Shown here: one piece after another, positions 7,525-15,620 of the stretch
Numbering within the stretch: position 1 is the first letter of the stretch
How the letters are laid out: every line of letters starts with the position of its first letter
NCBI GenBank assembly: GCA_027038965.1
Contig: JALWFG010000009.1
Location: forward strand, 1 to 32,655
From: Candidatus Desulfofervidaceae bacterium
GTDB lineage: Bacteria; Desulfobacterota; Desulfofervidia; Desulfofervidales; Desulfofervidaceae
Direction of reading: 5' to 3'
DNA length: 32,655 nucleotides
The notes under the pieces: generated by a model
Databases searched by the model: none
Told to the model about the DNA's origin: nothing
Seen by the model: the letters and a program-made list of their open reading frames with translations, nothing else
Made by a program: the position numbers and the translations under genes

Positions 7525-9834
7525 ATGGTCTATAAAAATATCCTTTCCTTAATTGGAAATACGCCTATTGTTGAGCTTTCAAAGCTTAATCCCAACCCTA
7601 GGGTAACTATTCTGGCCAAGTTGGAAATGTTTAACCCCGGCGGCTCTATCAAGGACCGAGTCGCCTTGGCCATGATTGAAGGAGCTGAAAAAGCAGGCCT
7701 GCTTGACAGGGGCAAAATTATCATTGAAGCCACGAGCGGCAATACAGGAATTGGGCTGTCCATGGTCGCAGCAGTTAAAGGCTATAGAATTGTTTTGGCC
7801 ATGCCTGAATCCGTCAGTCTTGAAAGAAGGCGCATCTTACGTGCTTATGGGGCTGATTTACTTCTTACCCCTGCCCATCTTGGAACAGATGGAGCCATAG
7901 AAAAGGCCTATCAGTTGGCTAGAGAAAATCCTGACAAATATTACCTAACCGATCAGTTCAATAATCCCTTCAACTGGCAAGCACATTATTATGGGACTGC
8001 CCCTGAAATATGGGAACAAACAGGCGGCAAGGTAGACATGGTGGTTGCGGGTCTAGGGACCACAGGGACTGCTATGGGAATCTCACGTCGCCTTAAGGAG
8101 TATAACCCAAAGATAAAAATGGTTGGAGTAGAACCATATCCCCAGGAAAGAATTCAAGGACTTAAGAATCTTAAAGAGTCTTATGTTCCTGGAATTTATG
8201 ACAAAAATTTATTGGATGAAAAAATAAATGTCCGCCTAGAAGATGCCATCAAAACCGCTAGAAAGCTCGCGAAAGAAGAAGGTATCCTAGTAGGAATGAG
8301 CTCTGGAGCGGCTATGTATGCCGCTATCCAGAAGGCCAAAGAATTAAAGTCAGGAATTATTGTTGTTATCTTTCCTGATGGGGGCGAGAGGTATTTAAGC
8401 ACCTCCCTCTTTGTAGAAAAACCCGCTTTAACCATAAGGCTTTACAATACCTTAAGTCGAAAAAAGGAGTTTTTGCAACCCTTAAAACCCGGAGAGATAA
8501 GCCTTTACTCCTGTGGTCCAACGGTTCATGATGTGCCTCATCTCGGGGTTTGGAGGCGGTTGATTGTTTCTGATTTGTTAAAAAGGTACCTTGAATTTAA
8601 GGGGCTTAAAGTCAAGCATGTCATAAATATTACAGATATTGATGATAAAACCATTGCCAAGGCCATCAAAGAAAATAAGCCTCTCAAGGAAATCACCCAG
8701 TTTTATACTCAAGTGTTTCTGAAAACGGTTGAGATCCTTGGAATAAAGCCTGCCGATTATTACCCTTTGGCAAGCGAACATGTCCCTGAAATGCTAAAGA
8801 TTGCCGAACATCTTCTTCAAAAGGGGTACGCCTATGAAAAACATCACTCCATTTATTTTGATATCACCCGATTTAAAGAATATGGCAAACTTTCCCATAT
8901 CAATTTGGAAAAGATTAAGGTAGGATTGACGGTTGACCTAGACAGTTACGAAAAGGAAAATCCAAGAGATTTCACCCTTTTAAAGCGGTGTACTCTTCAG
9001 GAACTAAAGGCAGGAATATATTACGACACTCATTGGGGAAAGGTTCGGCCTGGTTGGCATATTGAATGCGTGGCCATGGCCATGAAATATCTAGGCGAAA
9101 TAATAGATATCCACACTAGTGGAAAGGATCTGATCTTTCCTCACAACGAGAATGAAGTTGCCATTGCTGAAGCCTTTACAGGAAAAATCTTTTCCAGATA
9201 TTGGATCCATAGTGAACTCGTCTTTGTAGATGGGAAAAAAATGTCTCGGTCCTCTGGCAATTATGTTACCATAGAGAATCTCCTGGCCAAGGGATACAGC
9301 CCTCAGGAAATTCGTTATTTTTTCATAGTCACTCATTATCGCAAGCCCCTTCAGTTTTCCTTTAATGCCTTGAATGCTGCCAGGCTTGGCCTCCAAAAAC
9401 TCCAAAGTTTTATCTTCGCGCTTTTAGCCCTGCCACCCGGCCCCTCATATAAAGGACTTGATAAAGAAATAACTACTCTAGAACAAGGGTTCACAAAGGC
9501 CATGGATAATGACTTAAATGTCTCTAGTGCCATGGCAGCCCTTTTTGACTTTGTGAGAAAGATGGATCCTGTAGTAAAGAATAAGGGCATAAGCGAGATG
9601 GATAAAGAAAACATTTTGAAGACCCTGAAGAAGATAAATGAAGTTTTAAATATCTTTGTCTTTGAGCTCCCGGAGATAGATTCAAAAATTAAGTCCCTTA
9701 TAGATGAAAGGAATAAGGCTAGAACAAACAGGGATTGGGAAAAGGCAGATAGAATCAGAAAGGAAATCGCCCAAAAGGGTCTTGTGTTGATAGATACCCC
9801 ACGAGGCACCTTTTGGTGCAAGAAAGGTGCTTGA
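7525..9834 (+). CDS. Cysteine synthase / cysteinyl-tRNA synthetase fusion (CysK-CysS)
   Basis: 769 residues from the ATG at 7525 (MVYKNILSLIGNTPIVELSK), 9 nt after GAGG; an upstream in-frame TTG (7510) is less likely. Residues 1-295 are a complete O-acetylserine sulfhydrylase: the PLP lysine lies in NPGGSIKDR (K43), the substrate loop is EATSGNTGIG, and the PLP phosphate loop is GLGTTGTAMG. After a short linker, residues about 302-769 are a full class I cysteinyl-tRNA synthetase: the zinc cysteine in YSCGPTV, HLGV in the HIGH position, NITDIDDK, GWHIECVAMA, FPHNENE and KMSRSSGN. The junction has no frameshift and no internal start. One polypeptide would make cysteine and load it on tRNA(Cys). 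The synthetase HIGH variant is unusual. A separate cysS elsewhere cannot be excluded. Confidence 0.93.
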   Translation: MVYKNILSLIGNTPIVELSKLNPNPRVTILAKLEMFNPGGSIKDRVALAMIEGAEKAGLLDRGKIIIEATSGNTGIGLSMVAAVKGYRIVLAMPESVSLERRRILRAYGADLLLTPAHLGTDGAIEKAYQLARENPDKYYLTDQFNNPFNWQAHYYGTAPEIWEQTGGKVDMVVAGLGTTGTAMGISRRLKEYNPKIKMVGVEPYPQERIQGLKNLKESYVPGIYDKNLLDEKINVRLEDAIKTARKLAKEEGILVGMSSGAAMYAAIQKAKELKSGIIVVIFPDGGERYLSTSLFVEKPALTIRLYNTLSRKKEFLQPLKPGEISLYSCGPTVHDVPHLGVWRRLIVSDLLKRYLEFKGLKVKHVINITDIDDKTIAKAIKENKPLKEITQFYTQVFLKTVEILGIKPADYYPLASEHVPEMLKIAEHLLQKGYAYEKHHSIYFDITRFKEYGKLSHINLEKIKVGLTVDLDSYEKENPRDFTLLKRCTLQELKAGIYYDTHWGKVRPGWHIECVAMAMKYLGEIIDIHTSGKDLIFPHNENEVAIAEAFTGKIFSRYWIHSELVFVDGKKMSRSSGNYVTIENLLAKGYSPQEIRYFFIVTHYRKPLQFSFNALNAARLGLQKLQSFIFALLALPPGPSYKGLDKEITTLEQGFTKAMDNDLNVSSAMAALFDFVRKMDPVVKNKGISEMDKENILKTLKKINEVLNIFVFELPEIDSKIKSLIDERNKARTNRDWEKADRIRKEIAQKGLVLIDTPRGTFWCKKGA

Positions 9835-9859
9835 CGTCATCAAGTGAAGTCGGTATAAA
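9831..9859 (+). promoter_or_regulatory. Strong sigma70-like promoter
   Basis: TTGACG (9831-9836), exactly 17-nt spacer, TATAAA (9854-9859). The -35 overlaps the cysK-cysS stop codon. Transcription would begin near 9866, just before a hairpin and an intrinsic terminator. Confidence 0.65.
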
Positions 9860-9861
9860 TC

Positions 9862-9953
9862 ATTGCCGGGGATGCTGCTCCGGTGGTATTCCCTAATCAA
9901 AGCCTCTGCTGAACTCTGAATGGCCTTCTTCCGCTTTTCAGCAGAGGCTTTTT
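9862..9953 (+). ncRNA. Candidate small RNA or regulatory leader (about 90 nt)
   Basis: It is delimited by the promoter at 9831-9859 and the terminator ending at 9953. A 5' stem of up to 8 pairs (9862-9869 with 9880-9887, including G.U pairs) competes with another possible stem (9868-9873 with 9888-9893). The RNA ends in a 15-bp terminator stem plus a U run. It could be a free sRNA, or an attenuator leader for the 52-aa gene and trmJ, whose Shine-Dalgarno follows directly. No known riboswitch class was recognised. Confidence 0.5.
9899..9953 (+). terminator. Intrinsic terminator / attenuator hairpin
   Basis: AAAGCCTCTGCTGAA (9899-9913) pairs perfectly with TTCAGCAGAGGCTTT (9937-9951) around a 23-nt loop and runs into TTTTT. 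It separates cysK-cysS from the next gene set. Confidence 0.8.
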
Positions 9954-9964
9954 AGGAGACGAAG

Positions 9965-10123
9965 ATGACTCAAGATGAAGAAAAAATCTTGAAGGTAGTA
10001 AAGGAAATCGTAATCAAGTTTATAGAAATGGGAAGAATTTCTCCCACCGGCTTCCCTGATTGTTTTAAGAGCGTTTATAATACCGTCAAAGAAACCGTAG
10101 AAGGAAAATCAGACCAGGATTAA
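9965..10123 (+). CDS. Small conserved-looking protein (52 aa), function unknown
   Basis: ATG at 9965, 6 nt after AGGAG (9954-9958). The product starts MTQDEEKILKVVKEIVIKF, continues IEMGRISPTGFPDCFKSVYN and ends TVKETVEGKSDQD. It is acidic, soluble and probably two helices around a G-R-x-S-P-x-x-F turn. I recall similar short proteins in Deltaproteobacteria but cannot name a family. Its TAA overlaps the trmJ ATG (TAATG), so the two are translationally coupled. The terminator just upstream means its expression depends on read-through or attenuation from the 9831 promoter. Confidence 0.7.
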   Translation: MTQDEEKILKVVKEIVIKFIEMGRISPTGFPDCFKSVYNTVKETVEGKSDQD

Positions 10124-10848
10124 TGTATCGTTTAAGGCCAGAAAATATAGGAGTCATTCTTGTAAGGCCTGCCATTGCTGGAAATATCGGGGCTGTCGCT
10201 AGGGCCATAAAAAACTTTGGGTTCAAACACCTCATTCTAGTAGCACCTCAAGCCTCTCCTACCCATCCTGAGGCCATTGCTCGTGCCTCTGGGGCAGATG
10301 ATATCCTCAGAGAGGCCGCTATATATGACGATTTAGAATCTGCTGCCTCCAATTTCCACTATCTAGTGGGAACTACGGCCAAAAAAAGATATAAACAAAC
10401 TCGGTACTTCCCTAGAGAAATCGCCCCTTTATTAACGGCCATCTCCCAGCAAAACAAGATTGCCTTGATTTTTGGTCCGGAGAGAACAGGCCTGACCAAC
10501 ACAGAAACCATTCATTGCCATACTTTAATCACCATCCCCACAGCCCCTATCCACCCTTCGTTGAATCTTTCTCATGCGGTGGCTGTAGTCCTTTATGAAT
10601 TATTTACTCAAGTCTCTCAAGGTATTTCCTGGTGTATGCCCCCCTTGGCCTCTACCTCTCAGCTAGAGCAAATGTATGAGCATCTCATGAATTCCTTGGA
10701 AAAAATCGGGTTTGTTATTGGTGGACCAAAAGGACATACCTATCGGGTACTCAAAAGACTTTTGGGGAAAATTCCCCTGACAGAGGCCGATGTAAAAATC
10801 ATCAGAGGAATATGTCATCAAATTGACTGGTTTGCAAATCAAAAATAG
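10123..10848 (+). CDS. trmJ: TrmJ-family tRNA/rRNA 2'-O-methyltransferase (SpoU class)
   Basis: 241 residues. SPOUT knot motifs are present: motif 1 at the start (ILVRPAIAGNIGAVARAIKN, where N-I-G-x-x-A-R holds the catalytic arginine), motif 2 (IALIFGPERTGLTN) and motif 3 (IPTAPIHPSLNLSHAVAVVL). This is the TrmJ/LasT subgroup, which methylates the ribose at position 32 of tRNA in known members. The C-terminal helical region (QLEQMYEHLMNSLEKIGF) is also typical. It starts within the stop of the 52-aa gene. Confidence 0.9.
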   Translation: MYRLRPENIGVILVRPAIAGNIGAVARAIKNFGFKHLILVAPQASPTHPEAIARASGADDILREAAIYDDLESAASNFHYLVGTTAKKRYKQTRYFPREIAPLLTAISQQNKIALIFGPERTGLTNTETIHCHTLITIPTAPIHPSLNLSHAVAVVLYELFTQVSQGISWCMPPLASTSQLEQMYEHLMNSLEKIGFVIGGPKGHTYRVLKRLLGKIPLTEADVKIIRGICHQIDWFANQK

Positions 10849-10889
10849 TTTTGAAATCTTTTGATAAAAATGTTAGAATGGAGATGAAT

Positions 10890-11333
10890 ATGTCGGAAGG
10901 AAGTAGACATAAAATCCGAATTGCGGTAATAGATGGGTATGGAGGAGGCATAGGTAGCGTGGTTGTAAAAAGGTTAAAGGATGAATTTGGAGAACATGTA
11001 GAAATCATTGCCTTAGGAACAAATGCTATTGCTACCGCCCAAATGATGAAATCAGGGGCCAATAAAGGGGCCACTGGAGAAAATGCCATTGTTTTTAACG
11101 CCCCTCAAGTGGACTTTATCATCGGGTCATTAGGGATTATGCTTTCCTATGGAATGATGGGGGAAGTAACGCCCAAAATGACTGAGGCCATTGCGGCCAG
11201 TCCAGCTCGGAAGATTCTCTTACCCTTGGCGCAGGAAAATGTGGAAATTGTGGGAATAGGGGAAGAACCATTACCCCATTTGGTAGAAAAAATAGTTAAA
11301 AAATATTTAAAGGAGTGGGTAGACAATGTGTGA
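10890..11333 (+). CDS. DUF3842 family protein
   Basis: 147 residues from the ATG at 10890, chosen because GGAG (10880-10883) lies 6 nt upstream; earlier in-frame starts (10851 TTG, 10878 and 10884 ATG) lack this. It begins with a Rossmann-like strand-loop (KIRIAVIDGYGGGIGSVVVK), then VEIIALGTNAIATAQMMKSG, which binds a nucleotide or cofactor by analogy only. This combination is the signature of DUF3842, often found beside cooT. It overlaps the cooT-like gene by 8 nt. Function is unknown. Confidence 0.85.
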   Translation: MSEGSRHKIRIAVIDGYGGGIGSVVVKRLKDEFGEHVEIIALGTNAIATAQMMKSGANKGATGENAIVFNAPQVDFIIGSLGIMLSYGMMGEVTPKMTEAIAASPARKILLPLAQENVEIVGIGEEPLPHLVEKIVKKYLKEWVDNV

Positions 11334-11520
11334 AGCATCTGCCTATGTGGTCAAAGATGGGGAAGAGGAACTTTTTTTAGAATCTGTAGATGTTATTGAG
11401 CCCCAAGGGGATAAGCTACGTTTGGTAAATATCTTTGGCGAGCAAAAAATAGTTAAGGCCAAGATAAAACGCATGTCTCTGGTAAATCATAAGATTCTTT
11501 TAGAAATAGAGGAGGGGTAA
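11326..11520 (+). CDS. cooT: CooT-family nickel-binding protein
   Basis: 64 residues beginning MCEASAYVVKDGEEELFLES; later parts are VDVIEPQGDKLRLVNIFGEQ and KIVKAKIKRMSLVNHKILLE. In CooT of Rhodospirillum the N-terminal Met-Cys chelates Ni(II) for carbon monoxide dehydrogenase maturation; Cys2 is present here. The family is wider than CO metabolism and no CODH gene is visible. It overlaps the DUF3842 gene by 8 nt, a pairing which suggests a shared metal or cofactor task. Confidence 0.88.
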   Translation: MCEASAYVVKDGEEELFLESVDVIEPQGDKLRLVNIFGEQKIVKAKIKRMSLVNHKILLEIEEG

Positions 11521-11522
11521 TC

Positions 11523-11897
11523 ATGGCCAAGATTTTGGTAGTGGATGATGAAGAACATATCAGGATGCTCTATGAAGAGGAGCTGAAAGAAGAAGGCTAT
11601 GAAGTAGCTACTGCGGCTTCAGGTAAAAATATTTTGGAATTGATAGAAAAGGAAAAACCCGATTTAATTATTTTGGATATTAAAATGACTGATTGCAATG
11701 GGTTAGATGTGCTTCAGCAGATTCGGAACAATTATTATAACTTACCTGTTATTCTCTCTACCGCATATGAAACTTATAAAAGTGATATTAAATCCATGGC
11801 CGCAGATGCCTATGTAGTTAAATCCTTTGATTTGACAGAGCTTAAAAATAAAATCAAGCAGTGTTTAGAAGCAAGGGTCTCGGCTAGCAAAAGGTAA
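11523..11897 (+). CDS. Orphan CheY-like response regulator receiver
   Basis: 124 residues, receiver domain only. Acidic pocket D8/D9 (VVDDEE), phospho-acceptor D52 (IILDIKMTD), switch S79/T80 (PVILSTAY) and K100 (YVVKSFD) are present. The residue after the conserved lysine is Ser rather than the usual Pro. There is no output domain and no histidine kinase nearby. It overlaps the dGTPase start by 1 nt (TAATG) and follows cooT by 2 nt. Confidence 0.93.
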   Translation: MAKILVVDDEEHIRMLYEEELKEEGYEVATAASGKNILELIEKEKPDLIILDIKMTDCNGLDVLQQIRNNYYNLPVILSTAYETYKSDIKSMAADAYVVKSFDLTELKNKIKQCLEARVSASKR

Positions 11898-12937
11898 TGG
11901 GGTGTATTCGAGAAATTTTGGAAGAAAGGGAACGCAAGACCCTCTCTCCACACGCCACCCTGAGTTCTCAATCTCGAGGTCGGTTAAGAGCAGAAGTTGA
12001 GTGTCCTCTTCGCACCGCCTTTCAAAGGGACAGAGACCGGATTATTCATTCTAAGGCCTTTCGGCGTCTCAAACACAAAACTCAAGTTTTTTTGTCTCCT
12101 ACTGGGGATCACTATCGAACCCGCCTTACTCATACCCTAGAAGTAGCCCAAATCGCAAGGACAATTGCCAGAGCCCTTTTCCTCAATGAAGACCTTACTG
12201 AAGCCATTGCTCTAGGGCATGATTTGGGACACACACCATTTGGACATGCTGGAGAAGAGGTATTGAATGAAATTGTTCCAGGGGGTTTTTCACATAGTGA
12301 ACAGAGTTTAAGGGTAGTAGACATTTTAGAAAAAAATGGGCGGGGGCTAAACCTCACCTATGAAGTCAGGGATGGCATTGTCAAACACTCTAAGGGAAGA
12401 GGGGAAATTATTCCCACTCTACCGGAAAATAAGGCCATCACTCTAGAAGGACAAATTGTTCGAGTTTCTGACATTATAGCCTATGTGAGCCATGATTTAG
12501 AGGATGCCATTCGGGCGGGAATTATTAAAGAAGGCGACATTCCAGACATTTGTCATAAAGTCCTAGGACATTCCCATGCCCGCCGTATTAATAGTATGGT
12601 TTCTAGCGTGGTTACCGAAACTCAAAATAAGGATGGAACGCTGAGCATTGGAGACGATGTTTTAGAGGCGATGCTTCACCTACGCAATTTTTTGTTTGAA
12701 AGGGTCTATTTTAATCCCGTAGTTAAACAAGATTTTGAAAAGGCCAAACGGGTCATAGCAGACTTATATCACAAACTTTTGGAAGACAAATCACTATTTT
12801 TCAAACTCAGTGGTCAAAGGAAATTTAAAGAAGGCAAAGAACGGGCAGTCTGCGATTTCATCGCGGGAATGACTGACCGTTATGCCTTAGATTTGTACAA
12901 ACGTATTTTTTTGCCCAAGCCGTGGATAATTTTCTAA
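11897..12937 (+). CDS. Deoxyguanosinetriphosphate triphosphohydrolase-like HD protein
   Basis: 346 residues. The family block [19 protein letters not shown] is followed by the HD metal centre: H79 (RLTHTLEV), H108-D109 ([13 protein letters not shown]) and D192 ([13 protein letters not shown]). Length and motifs match bacterial dGTPase-like (dNTPase) proteins of the shorter type, which hydrolyse dNTPs to nucleoside and triphosphate. The stop codon is directly abutted by the stop of the convergent ihfA gene. Confidence 0.92.
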   Translation: MGCIREILEERERKTLSPHATLSSQSRGRLRAEVECPLRTAFQRDRDRIIHSKAFRRLKHKTQVFLSPTGDHYRTRLTHTLEVAQIARTIARALFLNEDLTEAIALGHDLGHTPFGHAGEEVLNEIVPGGFSHSEQSLRVVDILEKNGRGLNLTYEVRDGIVKHSKGRGEIIPTLPENKAITLEGQIVRVSDIIAYVSHDLEDAIRAGIIKEGDIPDICHKVLGHSHARRINSMVSSVVTETQNKDGTLSIGDDVLEAMLHLRNFLFERVYFNPVVKQDFEKAKRVIADLYHKLLEDKSLFFKLSGQRKFKEGKERAVCDFIAGMTDRYALDLYKRIFLPKPWIIF

Positions 12938-13210
12938 TTATATCTTTTCAATCTCTCGACTTGGTTTAAAAGTTACAGTTGCATAGGCAGGTACCTGGAT
13001 TATCTCTCCTGTGGCTGGATGTTTCACCCGCTTGGGTTTGCGAAGCACAGGCTGCCACTTTCCAAAACGGACAATCTTTACATGCTCTCCCTTTTGAAGG
13101 GTTTCTTTGATAATCTGGAGAGCCTCATTAATCACATCCTTTATCAACAGTTTTGGTAGGCCTGTCGTTTTGTGAACGTGTTCTATAATATCCCTTTTGG
13201 TCACCTTCAT
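12938..13210 (-). CDS. ihfA: Integration host factor alpha / HU-family DNA-binding protein
   Basis: 90 residues from the ATG at 13210, which overlaps the pheT stop (TGATG); AAGGTG provides the ribosome site. An in-frame GTG at 13213 is possible. HU/IHF features: VTKRDIIEHVHKTTGLPKLL, the core VKIVRFGKWQPVLRKPKR, and a beta-arm with the DNA-intercalating proline in HPATGEIIQVPAY. The position right after pheT is the classical ihfA locus. Nucleoid architecture and site-specific bending are the expected roles. The usual GxF signature appears as RFGKW, a mild variant. Confidence 0.88.
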   Translation of the reverse strand: MKVTKRDIIEHVHKTTGLPKLLIKDVINEALQIIKETLQKGEHVKIVRFGKWQPVLRKPKRVKHPATGEIIQVPAYATVTFKPSREIEKI

Positions 13211-15612
13211 CACCTCACCTTGATTTGGAATTTTTTGACTATTTTATTCACAATATTCCTATGGATTTTTTCTACCTCTTTATCTTTTAAGGTCCGGTCA
13301 GGAGCACGATAAATAAATCTGTATGTAAGACTTCTTGTCCCTTCAGGAACTTCGTTACCTTGATAAACATCAATAACTTCCAATTCTTCTAAAAATGGCA
13401 CCTTTAGAGAAGAAACAAAGTCCTTGATGGCCTGAGCCGTGCACCTCAACGGCACAATAAAAGAGGCATCTCTAAAGGTAAATGGGAACTTGGGCAAGGA
13501 TTCAAACTGCCTTTGTTTGGGAATACACCTCAAAAGCTCAGTTATGTCAAGCTCAAACACATAAGCAGGACTTTTTAGGTCCCAATGGGCTTGAACCTCA
13601 GCCTGAAGCTCACCCACATAACCAATCTTTAAATTGCCCTGAAGAATATAGGCTGCCTTGGTAGGATTTAAATAAGGAATATCATTGCAAGGAACACAGG
13701 AAAAATTCCTTATACCAATCAGTCTAAATAATCCTTCTAAATGTCCTTTAACATCAAAAAAATCGGCTGCACCCAGGGGATTGAAGTGCCAAGATGGATC
13801 GTAATGATATCCACTCAAAATCCCCCCTATTTTATACCTTTCTTCAGGCAACTCTTCCCCTCTATCTAAAAATACCTTCCCTAATTCAAACAGTCGCAAG
13901 TGATTTATTTGCTGATGCTGATTATAAACACAGGCATCCAAAAGACCGGGAATAAGGGAAGAACGCATCACTGAGCGGTCGGCAGTTAGAGGATTGAGCA
14001 ATCTTACTACCCTTCTCATCTCATGACCCTGAGGCAGAAGGAGTTTATCAAGGCTTTTAGGATCAATAAAGGCATACGTAATGATTTCATGCCACCCAAG
14101 TCCTACCATAAAGTCTTTAATTTGTTCCCGCCATTTTTGGTGGGAAGGCACTTGTTTACCCTTTAAAGGTACCAAGGGGAAGGAAGGTTCAATTTTATCA
14201 TATCCGTAAATTCGGGCAATCTCTTCAATAAAATCAATTTCTCTTTCTAGGTCATGCCTATAACTGGGAGGAGTTACTTCTAAGGTATCTTCCCTTTCTC
14301 TGATTTCTATCTGAAGGTTGGAAAGGATACCTTTAACTACTTCTTTCTCAAGTTTAACGCCTAGGATTTGGTTAATTCTAGGCAGACGTAAGGCAATCTT
14401 CTTGGGACAATACGGTCGGGGATAATTATCAATCATCCCTGATACTACCTTCCCTTGAGCCAGGGTTTGGATAAGATGAGTAGCCCTTTGGACGGCATTA
14501 TATGTTCCCTCAGGATCCACCTCCCTTTCAAACCGATAAGAAGACTCGGTAGAAATTCCGAGTCGTTTGGCGGTTTTGCGAATGGTAATGGGATTAAAAT
14601 AGGCGCTTTCTAGAAAGACATCCTTTGTCTGAGGAGTAATCTCGGATTCATATCCCCCCATGATACCTGCCAAGGCAATGGGAGTCTTAGCATCACAAAT
14701 CAGCAAGTCATCTTGAGAAAGTTTATGCCTTTTCCCATCTAAAGTGCAAATCTCCTCTCCTTGCCTAGCTAATCTTACAATCACATGTTTTTGAGCAATT
14801 TTCTCGGCATCAAAGGCGTGTAAGGGTTGACCATATTCAAGCATCACATAATTGGTAATATCCACGACATTATTTATAGGGCGTAGCCCTGACAAAAGCA
14901 ACCTTGCTTGCATCCACCAAGGTGAAGGGACAATGGTTATATCCTTAATAAGACGGCCAATATACCGATAACAATGATCAGGAGCCTCTATAGCAACCTT
15001 GAATTCCTGTTTAATGTCTCCATCAATCTCAGAAATTTCAACTTGGGGTAAGCGAATTCCTCCTCCAGTTAGGGCGGCTACTTCTCTAGCAATGCCCAAA
15101 ATGCTCAGACAATCACCTCTATTTGGGGTAATAGAAACCTCAAGCACAACGTCATCAAGCCCCAATGCCTTGTTTAAGGGCATTCCCAGAGGGAGCTCAG
15201 AAGATAGACTCCAAATTCCACTATGGTCCTCGCCCAACCCTAACTCCTTTTGAGAACAAAGCATGCCCGGAGATTCAATCTCTCTTATCCTGGCCTTTTT
15301 CACCTTAATCCCTGAGGGCAGCTCACATCCCTCTAAGGCCAGGGGAACAAACATACCTTCTTTTATATTTGGGGCACCGCAAACCACCTTAATCTCGCTT
15401 TGCCCCAGAGAAACTCGGCAAATCCGGAGCTTATCTGCATTAGGATGGGGGGCTATTTCCTTTATTTGACCTATAAACACATCCTTCAGATAAGAGAAGG
15501 GGGTAAGGATTTCCTCTACCTCAAGCCCAACCATTGTCAATCTTTCAGCCAATTCTTGAACAGAATACGAAAAATCAACAAAGTCCTTTAACCATCTAAT
15601 CGGTACTCGCAT
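13210..15612 (-). CDS. pheT: Phenylalanyl-tRNA synthetase beta subunit
   Basis: 800 residues, full length. The order is: N-terminal start MRVPIRWLKDFVDFSYSVQE; EMAP/tRNA-binding domain (VFIGQIKEIAPHPNADKLRI, about 45-150); B3/B4 editing region (ISTESSYRFEREVDPEGTYN); B5 DNA-binding-like domain (LEVTPPSYRHDLEREIDFIE); catalytic-like core (ADRSVMRSSLIPGLLDA); and a C-terminal ferredoxin-fold anticodon-binding domain (LPKFPFTFRDASFIVPLRCT). It forms the alpha2-beta2 enzyme with PheS, encoded 8 nt upstream. Confidence 0.97.
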   Translation of the reverse strand: MRVPIRWLKDFVDFSYSVQELAERLTMVGLEVEEILTPFSYLKDVFIGQIKEIAPHPNADKLRICRVSLGQSEIKVVCGAPNIKEGMFVPLALEGCELPSGIKVKKARIREIESPGMLCSQKELGLGEDHSGIWSLSSELPLGMPLNKALGLDDVVLEVSITPNRGDCLSILGIAREVAALTGGGIRLPQVEISEIDGDIKQEFKVAIEAPDHCYRYIGRLIKDITIVPSPWWMQARLLLSGLRPINNVVDITNYVMLEYGQPLHAFDAEKIAQKHVIVRLARQGEEICTLDGKRHKLSQDDLLICDAKTPIALAGIMGGYESEITPQTKDVFLESAYFNPITIRKTAKRLGISTESSYRFEREVDPEGTYNAVQRATHLIQTLAQGKVVSGMIDNYPRPYCPKKIALRLPRINQILGVKLEKEVVKGILSNLQIEIREREDTLEVTPPSYRHDLEREIDFIEEIARIYGYDKIEPSFPLVPLKGKQVPSHQKWREQIKDFMVGLGWHEIITYAFIDPKSLDKLLLPQGHEMRRVVRLLNPLTADRSVMRSSLIPGLLDACVYNQHQQINHLRLFELGKVFLDRGEELPEERYKIGGILSGYHYDPSWHFNPLGAADFFDVKGHLEGLFRLIGIRNFSCVPCNDIPYLNPTKAAYILQGNLKIGYVGELQAEVQAHWDLKSPAYVFELDITELLRCIPKQRQFESLPKFPFTFRDASFIVPLRCTAQAIKDFVSSLKVPFLEELEVIDVYQGNEVPEGTRSLTYRFIYRAPDRTLKDKEVEKIHRNIVNKIVKKFQIKVR

Positions 15613-15620
15613 TTTTGCCT

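Noticed and set aside
7407-7548. Minus-strand open segment ending ...VIELSKKMKDLFLKAAF-stop, looking like a gene remnant
   Set aside because: Only about 46 codons, no start or family recognised, and it overlaps the cysK ribosome site and start. The stop lies in an AT-rich hairpin (7391-7412), so it could be chance or a decayed C-terminus; not enough to annotate.
9351-9821. 156-codon minus-strand frame inside the CysS domain
   Set aside because: Antisense shadow of a conserved synthetase with low-complexity Ser/Phe/Leu composition.
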